Source: Streptomyces diastatochromogenes
GTDB lineage: Bacteria > Actinomycetota > Actinomycetes > Streptomycetales > Streptomycetaceae
Direction: 5' to 3'
Assembly (NCBI GenBank): GCA_001550305.1
Contig: LRTP01000312.1
Span: 1 to 46,594 of the forward strand
Length of the DNA: 46,594 nt
The notes beneath the pieces are model-generated. The model saw only the letters and a program-made list of their open reading frames with translations. It did not search any database and was not told the origin of the DNA. Both the position numbers and the translations under genes were made by a program. Below, piece after piece: positions 41,297 to 46,594 of this stretch (the first letter of the stretch is position 1; each line of letters starts with the position of its first letter).

Positions 41297-42214
41297 GTGT
41301 TCGTCTTCGCCGCCTCCGACAAGGGAGGCACGGGCCGCTCCGTCACCAGCGCGAATCTCGCCTACCAGCGGGCGCTCGCCGGGGACGACGTGTGCTACGT
41401 GGACTTCGACTTCGGCTCACCCACCGCCGTGGCCGTCTTCGACATACCGACAGCCCCGCGCGGCACCGAGGGCAGCGGCCTGCACTCCTACCTGGAGGGC
41501 ACGATCGGCGAGCCGGCCCGCTTCGACATCTGGAAACTCACCGAGCACCCCGTTCTGCGGAACAAGCCCAACGGCGCGGGCCGACTGGTCCTGCTGCCCG
41601 GCGACCCCAGCGGCGGCGAGTTCGCCACGAACCAGGGGACCCTCCGCCGTTGCGCGGACCTGATGCTCCGCCTGAACGGAGAGTTCGACCTGATCATCGT
41701 GGACCTGAGCGCCGGCCGCAGCTACGCGGTGGAGATGGCGCTGGACGTGACCGCGCAGCCCGAGATGCGCGGCGTCGAGACCCGCTGGCTGGTCTTCCAC
41801 CGCTGGACCCGGCAGCACGTGATCGCCGTGCACGGGCTGGTGTTCGAGAAGCACGGCATCCTGGAAGCCGGAGAGGCCAGGGGACACGACAAGCGCGTAC
41901 TCCGGGACGCCATCCGCTTCGTCCGCGCCGCCGTGCCCGACCCCGAATCCCCGCTGTGGTCCCATGTGTCACCCGCGCAGATCGCCTGGATGCACAAGTG
42001 TGAAGAGGAACTGCGCGTGCTGGCCTCGGAACACGGCATCGGTGACAGCCGGGTGCTGGGAAGCGTCCCCCTCGAACCCGTCCTGCAGTGGCGCGAACAG
42101 CTCATCACCGAAGAGGACGTCCTCTCCACCCAGATCGCCAACAAGCAGACCCTGGAGGCGCTGGAGAACCTCGCCCGAAGGCTGACCGACGACATGTACT
42201 GGGGGCAGCCGTGA
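41297..42214 (+). CDS. SCO2523-family variant P-loop NTPase (ParA/MinD-like)
   Basis: A 305-residue protein of the SIMIBI (ParA/MinD/ArsA) class. The deviant Walker A reads SDKGGTGRSVTSANLAY: the signature lysine (K9) is kept but the normally invariant P-loop lysine is Arg (R14). Switch I/Walker A' is VCYVDFDFGSPTAV and Walker B is FDLIIVDLSAG. Relatives use ATP-dependent dimerisation to position or load partners on membranes or DNA. The K-to-R change may slow or abolish hydrolysis. GTG start at 41297; the stop overlaps the next gene (GTGA). Confidence 0.88.
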   Translation: MFVFAASDKGGTGRSVTSANLAYQRALAGDDVCYVDFDFGSPTAVAVFDIPTAPRGTEGSGLHSYLEGTIGEPARFDIWKLTEHPVLRNKPNGAGRLVLLPGDPSGGEFATNQGTLRRCADLMLRLNGEFDLIIVDLSAGRSYAVEMALDVTAQPEMRGVETRWLVFHRWTRQHVIAVHGLVFEKHGILEAGEARGHDKRVLRDAIRFVRAAVPDPESPLWSHVSPAQIAWMHKCEEELRVLASEHGIGDSRVLGSVPLEPVLQWREQLITEEDVLSTQIANKQTLEALENLARRLTDDMYWGQP

Positions 42215-43176
42215 CAGAAGCCGTATTCCGGGAGACCACCGCGGAGCCCAGCACCCGATCCGTACCGCTCTCCCATCTCTCCCTGGAACTGGGCCACTTG
42301 TACATGGAGGACTTCGAGGAGGGCCCCGACCGACTGCGTCGGCACTTCGCACGGGTACGGCCCTGGGTGGACGCGGCCCGCGCGGAGGCCGCCGTCCGGG
42401 CAGCGGGCAGGCGACCCCGCGTCAGCACCTGCTTCCTGATCGACGACTACTTCACCCGCTTCTCCTCGCCCGCCGACCTCGTCCCGCTGCTGCTCGCCGA
42501 GGCCGAGCGGGCCGGGCTGGTCATCGACTACCTGGCCAGGGAATCCGGCTGCGCCGTCGCGGACAAGGTGCCCCTCGCCGAGTCCGTCTCCCACCGCCTG
42601 GTCGAATCACCCCCGCCCGGCACCTACGGCCTGCGTCCGCCCGTCGGGGTGACCGGCTGGCTCGCCAACGGCGAACGCACCCCGTCCGCAGGCACCACGC
42701 GGGCGATGACGACGGCCACCGCCTGGCGGGCGCCCCACGAGACCGCGGCACGCCGTCACTCCGTCTTCCTGGACATCGAACTGTGGGACGACGACAAGGA
42801 GGGCCACCGCACCTGGTCCTGCCCCTTCCTCGCCGCGGTCTGGCAACTGGCCCGCCTCGGCCTCCTGCGCAACGAGGGCGAGCCCGTCCTCGCACCGCAC
42901 CCCTGGAGCTCCGGCGACTTCCCGCGCGACTGGGACGAACTCCCGCCGCTGCTTCAGCTCAACACCTCCGCGGCACCCTTCAGCGCCTACCGCACCTGTT
43001 CCGTGCTCCCCAACCGGTTCGTGCCCGTCGAGCACGCGGTGCGCGTCATCCTCGACCAGACCGACGTGGACTCCGGAGCGCTGCGGCAGGTCACCGAACG
43101 CGCCACCCGTGAGGGCACGCCCGTGCCGGACGCCGTCGCGGACCGTGTCGCGTACGTCTTCTACGCGGGCCTGTGA
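42211..43176 (+). CDS. SCO2522-family protein, unknown function
   Basis: A 321-residue soluble protein. Blocks likely to be conserved are LSHLSLELGHLYMEDF, RPRVSTCFLIDDYFTRFSSPADLVPLLLAEAERAGLVIDYLARE, SVFLDIELWDDDKEGHRTWSCPFLAAVWQLARLGLL, and a C-terminal SAYRTCSVLPNRFVPVEHAVRVIL. The FLIDDYF...VIDYLARES and FLDIELWDD segments carry clustered acidic residues that could bind metal, though no known enzyme motif is recognised. GTG start overlaps the variant P-loop gene stop, and the next gene begins one base after its stop. It is therefore tightly coupled. Confidence 0.8.
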   Translation: MTEAVFRETTAEPSTRSVPLSHLSLELGHLYMEDFEEGPDRLRRHFARVRPWVDAARAEAAVRAAGRRPRVSTCFLIDDYFTRFSSPADLVPLLLAEAERAGLVIDYLARESGCAVADKVPLAESVSHRLVESPPPGTYGLRPPVGVTGWLANGERTPSAGTTRAMTTATAWRAPHETAARRHSVFLDIELWDDDKEGHRTWSCPFLAAVWQLARLGLLRNEGEPVLAPHPWSSGDFPRDWDELPPLLQLNTSAAPFSAYRTCSVLPNRFVPVEHAVRVILDQTDVDSGALRQVTERATREGTPVPDAVADRVAYVFYAGL

Positions 43177-43177
43177 C

Positions 43178-44146
43178 ATGCGGAGCCCCAGGGACTCGAC
43201 CCACGCGGTGCTCGCCTGCGGCGAAGTACGCACCTGTTTGCTGCCGTCCTTCCAGCCGCTGGACACCCGGGCCGCCGCCCACCTCCTGCAACTGCGCTCC
43301 GACGAACGCGTCCTCGTCTCCGAACGGCCCCAGGTGTACGCGCTCTCACCGGACACGCTCACCGGGGTGGACTGCCGGCTGCCGGCCGCCGGCGGGGCGA
43401 AGGTGCGCGCGGTCGGTACGGTCGTCGCCCGCGCCGCGCTCACCGAAGGCCGTGTCCTGCAGGCCACCGCGTACTTCCGGGCCCCGGCCGCGGGACCGGA
43501 CCGACGGCAGCCGTGGGGCCACTATCTGGTGCGTCCCGGGGTGCTGGAGCCGTTCGGCAAGCTGCCCGAACAGGCCTTGGCCCAGGGAATTCTGCGAGAT
43601 CCCCAGAAGGGCGAGCTGCATCTCGGACTGATCGCCGAGGGCCTGCTCGCGCAACTGCGCAGGCATCCCCTCCTCGATCGGAAGGCCCCCTTCAAGTCCC
43701 GCGCCACCCGGCTGCGCTGGGTGGCGCTGCGGGCCTCCGACGGCGAAGGCGCCTCGATCGAACGCTTCACCCTCGCCGAGGACGAACTGCGCACCGTGGA
43801 ACTGCGCGTCCCGGCGGCGGAGCAGACGTCCGCCGTCGCGGGCCTGTGCGAGGACCTCGCCCTGCATGACTGGCTTCTGACGACGGTCGTACGGATGCTG
43901 GACACCAGCCGGCTCGGAGCGAGCGGCGGGGCCGCCACCGTCCTGGCACTGCGCCCGGCCGTCGACCATCTGCTGCACCTGTGGATGCCGAGGGCCCACG
44001 TGGACCCGGCACTGGGCCCGCTCTGGGAGGTACTCGAGCGAGAACCCGGATTCAGCCGGCAGTGGCAGACCCTGGTTCAACGCATCCGGGACCAACTGGC
44101 CCTCCAGGCAATACCGTTGCTGCGTGAGGCACTGGCGTCACGCTGA
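43178..44146 (+). CDS. SCO2521-family protein, unknown function
   Basis: A 322-residue soluble protein. The N-terminal half is beta-rich (VLACGEVRTCLLPSFQPLD, VYALSPDTLTGVDCRLPAAGG, AVGTVVARAALTEGRVLQATAYFR). The C-terminal half is helical (LCEDLALHDWLLTTVVRMLD, PAVDHLLHLWMPRAHVDPALGPLWEVLE, FSRQWQTLVQRIRDQLALQAIP). No catalytic motif is recognised. It is encoded one base after the SCO2522-family stop and 42 bases before the membrane protein gene. It is always expected with the variant P-loop protein, by analogy with the S. coelicolor order. Confidence 0.8.
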   Translation: MRSPRDSTHAVLACGEVRTCLLPSFQPLDTRAAAHLLQLRSDERVLVSERPQVYALSPDTLTGVDCRLPAAGGAKVRAVGTVVARAALTEGRVLQATAYFRAPAAGPDRRQPWGHYLVRPGVLEPFGKLPEQALAQGILRDPQKGELHLGLIAEGLLAQLRRHPLLDRKAPFKSRATRLRWVALRASDGEGASIERFTLAEDELRTVELRVPAAEQTSAVAGLCEDLALHDWLLTTVVRMLDTSRLGASGGAATVLALRPAVDHLLHLWMPRAHVDPALGPLWEVLEREPGFSRQWQTLVQRIRDQLALQAIPLLREALASR

Positions 44147-44188
44147 TCGGAACATCCCAGGATCGATCCCGCGGGGGGAGAGGCAGGA

Positions 44189-45202
44189 ATGGACGGATCG
44201 TCAGGGGCGCCGGCGCCGGCACCGGCACCGGCACCGATACCGGCTCCGGGGACGGCGGAGGGCTTGCGCATACCGCCGGTTCTGCTGAAGACACTGGTCA
44301 CCGTCGTCGTGGCCACCATCGCGTACGTGACGACCAACCTGATCAACCAGGACCAGAACAAACTGTGGCAACTCGCGGTTTCCATCGTCATCGGCGGCGC
44401 GACGCTCATCGTCCAGTACATGGTCGACTTCGAACGACGGCTGGCCTCGGTGGAGACCGGTCAACAGGCGTACGCACGGGAAGTCGCCGACCGTCTGACC
44501 GGCCACCACCGTGAGATGCGGACCCTGGTCGACCGGAGGTTCACGGACATCAGCGAGGCGACCGAACTCTTCGACACCCTCGACCACTCCATGCTGCGCC
44601 TGGACGGGGTGACACGACTGGCCCGCAGCGCCACGCGGGTGAGTTCCCTGGGGCCCGGCCTCGTGAGCGCCTTCGCCCGCGAGGAGATCGATCGCCTCGC
44701 GTCGGTCATGGAGAACCTCACCACGATGAGTGCCGACTGTCCCGGCGAGAACCACGACTGGCTGATGGCCCTCACCAAGTGCACCACCGGGACCATGGAC
44801 GCCACCAGCAGCTTCGTGGAGCGCAACTACTGGGACAGCGAGCCCGCCCTCCGCTATCTCCAGGCACAGGCGGAGGCCATCGCGCAACGGGGTGTGAAGG
44901 TGCGGCGTCTGTTCATCGTGCAGAAGCCGGAGGGCGTCGACCCGGCCCTGCTACGACTCTGCGAAGACCAGCGGAACATGGGCATCGACACGCGCGTCGT
45001 AGCGCTGTCCGAGCTCCCGCCGAACGTCCGGCGCGGCACGACGAACGACTTCGTCATCTTCGACGAGACACTCTGCTACGAAGTCGAGCCGGACCTGTTG
45101 CACGAGAACGCCAAGACCACGCTCAACGCCCGAGAGGACCATCTCAGGCAGCGGGTGAAGCGGTTCCGGGAGCTCTGGGACGTGGGCCTCAGCGATACGT
45201 GA
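44189..45202 (+). CDS. Two-pass membrane protein with DUF6879-like C-terminal domain
   Basis: A 337-residue protein. An alanine-proline repeat (APAPAPAPAPIPAPG) is followed by two membrane helices (LLKTLVTVVVATIAYVTTNL, residues about 33-52, and LWQLAVSIVIGGATLIVQYM, about 58-78). A helical, probably coiled-coil segment follows (VDFERRLASVETGQQAYAREVADRL). The C-terminal domain (VKVRRLFIVQKPEGVD, GIDTRVVALSELPPN, NDFVIFDETLCYEVEPD) resembles DUF6879/phospholipase-D-like folds, but no HxK motif is visible. GGGGGAGAGGCAG precedes the ATG. It is the likely membrane anchor of the six-gene block. Confidence 0.78.
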   Translation: MDGSSGAPAPAPAPAPIPAPGTAEGLRIPPVLLKTLVTVVVATIAYVTTNLINQDQNKLWQLAVSIVIGGATLIVQYMVDFERRLASVETGQQAYAREVADRLTGHHREMRTLVDRRFTDISEATELFDTLDHSMLRLDGVTRLARSATRVSSLGPGLVSAFAREEIDRLASVMENLTTMSADCPGENHDWLMALTKCTTGTMDATSSFVERNYWDSEPALRYLQAQAEAIAQRGVKVRRLFIVQKPEGVDPALLRLCEDQRNMGIDTRVVALSELPPNVRRGTTNDFVIFDETLCYEVEPDLLHENAKTTLNAREDHLRQRVKRFRELWDVGLSDT

Positions 45203-45252
45203 CACGACACGACGTGAGGTGAGGTGACGTGACGTCGCGTCGCGCGTCGCGT
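45203..45252. repeat. Degenerate pentanucleotide tandem repeat
   Basis: A run of five-base units (ACACG, ACACG, ACGTG, AGGTG, AGGTG, ACGTG, ACGTC, GCGTC...) fills the gap between the convergent membrane-protein and propeller genes. It contains the palindrome GACGTGACGTC and could act as a simple terminator. It begins directly at the stop codon of the plus-strand gene. Confidence 0.65.
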
Positions 45253-46594
45253 CAGTGGGTGGCCGCGGCCGGCTTCGGAGTGCCCCTGGGGCGGTCCGGA
45301 CGTACGGAGAAGGCCGTGTCGCCCGCCACGGCCACGATCGCGTCCTTCACCAGCAGCAGGCTCGGGACCGTGGTCTCCGGCGAGTTCCCCGGGTTGTCCA
45401 GCTTGTCCGTGTTCCATCGTGCGACGCCGGTCGCGCGGTCGAGCGCGAGCAGCCGGCCGTAGCGGTTGGCGAAGAAGAGGTCGTCGTACGTCGTCGACAG
45501 CGCCGGCTTCGACAGATTCTCGATCTGCGTCTCACGCTGCCAGAGCCGGGCGCCGTCGGTCACCCTGACCGCGGTGACGGTCCCGTCGGGCCGGACGAAG
45601 TACACGACGCCGTCGAGAAGGGTGGCCGAGCCGCGCGGGGGGCCCGCCAGCGGGATCCGGACGAGGGCACCGCTGGTCGGGTTCACCCTCAGCAGGCTTG
45701 AGTACGGTGTGTCCGCGGCGTCGACGGACTCGTCCTCCGCCGCGTTCCGTGGCACCGCGAACAGCGGCTGCCCGCCCGTGGTGCCGAGCGGCACCACCCC
45801 GTGGGGCAGCGTGGCGAGGTCGTGCGCCGTGCCGTCGGCCGGGGCGAGGCGCACCAGGCCGGTCGAGCCCGTGTCGGAGTTCTGCTGCGTGCACAGGCCG
45901 TAGGGGACGCCGTCCAGGGCCAGCGGGGAGCAGGAGTTGGTCACCGACGACTTCGCCGGTGTCCGCCACAGGTCCTTGCCCGTCCGGGCGTCGAAGGCGA
46001 CGAACTCCGTCCCGTCCTCCCCGTCGTCCGACTTCGCCAGGACGCCGCCGTCGAACAGGACGGCGGGCCAGACCTCGTTGATCGGGCGGTACCAGAGCCG
46101 TTTTCCGGTGTCGGCGGAGAGGGCGACCAGCCGCCAGGTCTCGCGCACGTTCAGGCCCGGCTTCTCGTAGGTGTACACGACGCCGTCCCGGACGCCGAGC
46201 GGCCGGGTGGTCTGCGGGGTGTGGCCGGCCCGCCACTCGACGCGGCCGGAGGCGGCGTCGAGCTTGGCGACCGTGAAGCCGGAACCCGCGCAGTACAGGG
46301 AGGAGCCGCCGGCCACGCAGCCGGATTCCGAGCCGCTGATGGAGATGTCCGCGTACGCCTTGTCCGGGGCCTGGGTGAGGTTCGCGCGCCAGGGCTTCCA
46401 GCCGGCGGGGAGCGCCGCGGCGGGAGAAGCGGCGGGGTGGGACGCGGTTGTCCGCCCGCCGGGCGTGCCCTTGGTGCTCTTGGGGCGCGCCACCAGGTAG
46501 TACACCGACGCGGACACCGCCGTGACGGCCAGGGCGGCGCCGAGGGCGACGAGGAGGCGCACCCGGCGACCGCGCAGGCCGGAGCCGGTCGAGG
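45252..46594 (-). CDS. PQQ-type beta-propeller protein, membrane-anchored (5' end cut)
   Basis: At least 447 residues. An arginine-rich cytoplasmic stretch (GLRGRRVR) leads into a membrane helix (LLVALGAALAVTAVSASVYYLVA), then an extracellular BamB/PQQ-like propeller. Repeats include KLDAASGRVEWRAG, ALSADTGKRLWYRP, AFDARTGKDLWRTP, RVTDGARLWQRE and ALDRATGVARWNTD. The cysteines (SGCVAGGSSLYCAG, SCSPLALDGVPYGLC) suggest disulfides outside the cell. The frame stays open to base 46594, so a longer cytoplasmic part, as in Streptomyces proteins of this kind, probably lies beyond the edge. GTG 46562 is only a possible start. Function unknown. Confidence 0.82.
   Translation of the reverse strand, partial: STGSGLRGRRVRLLVALGAALAVTAVSASVYYLVARPKSTKGTPGGRTTASHPAASPAAALPAGWKPWRANLTQAPDKAYADISISGSESGCVAGGSSLYCAGSGFTVAKLDAASGRVEWRAGHTPQTTRPLGVRDGVVYTYEKPGLNVRETWRLVALSADTGKRLWYRPINEVWPAVLFDGGVLAKSDDGEDGTEFVAFDARTGKDLWRTPAKSSVTNSCSPLALDGVPYGLCTQQNSDTGSTGLVRLAPADGTAHDLATLPHGVVPLGTTGGQPLFAVPRNAAEDESVDAADTPYSSLLRVNPTSGALVRIPLAGPPRGSATLLDGVVYFVRPDGTVTAVRVTDGARLWQRETQIENLSKPALSTTYDDLFFANRYGRLLALDRATGVARWNTDKLDNPGNSPETTVPSLLLVKDAIVAVAGDTAFSVRPDRPRGTPKPAAATH

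Noticed and set aside
45203..45252. CRISPR-like repeat array
   Set aside because: Units are only five bases with no spacers, so it is a simple sequence repeat; no CRISPR array or cas gene was seen anywhere in the window.

Overview
The base composition (very GC-rich, third codon positions almost all G or C), the gene families and the intergenic repeats point to a Streptomyces chromosome, in core or near-core sequence. Coding density is high, many genes overlap by 4 bases (ATGA or GTGA), and Streptomyces housekeeping genes alternate with accessory blocks.

Layout. 1-1931: the end of an MFS transporter, and a divergent PfkB-type sugar kinase. 2120-10259: the conserved phoH - ybeY - CNNM/CorC - YjbR - cytidine-deaminase-like - era neighbourhood. 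It is interrupted by an MFS efflux pump with a divergent XRE regulator, and by an IS5-family element inserted exactly in the regulator's stop codon. 10331-12138: an amtB-glnK pair behind GlnR-box-like sites. AmtB carries Glu in place of the first pore histidine, and no glnD follows. 12032-15269: three secreted or membrane proteins on the minus strand that look like a WxL/DUF916 surface system. 15578-19361: a GNAT enzyme, a decayed TnpB remnant, and a GH1 beta-glucosidase with its sugar transporter. 19571-23018: a protealysin-like M4 protease with its emfourin-type inhibitor, then leuA behind a leucine-rich leader peptide and attenuator. 23205-23900: a TerB-like protein. 23998-32906: a probable sialic-acid scavenging cluster made of a secreted sialidase, a NanA/DapA-family lyase, a peptide-type ABC importer with a fused permease-ATPase, and a GntR/FadR regulator. 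32974-38477: a beta-propeller-like protein, an ABC exporter divergent from a histidine kinase/response regulator pair, and a RimI-like acetyltransferase. 38630-45202: six tightly packed plus-strand genes. 45252-46594: a membrane-anchored PQQ-type beta-propeller protein cut by the window edge.

The six-gene block at 38630-45202 is the best candidate for an undescribed system. Its first five genes match, in order, the protein families known only by S. coelicolor locus names SCO2525 to SCO2521: a SAM methyltransferase, a large helical protein, a ParA/MinD-like NTPase with an altered P-loop, and two proteins of unknown function. The sixth is a two-pass membrane protein with a soluble C-terminal domain that resembles DUF6879. 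An energy-using NTPase, a methyltransferase and a membrane component in one operon suggest a multi-component machine, but the sequence does not tell what it does.

All functions are inferred from sequence recognition by eye; no database search was run.
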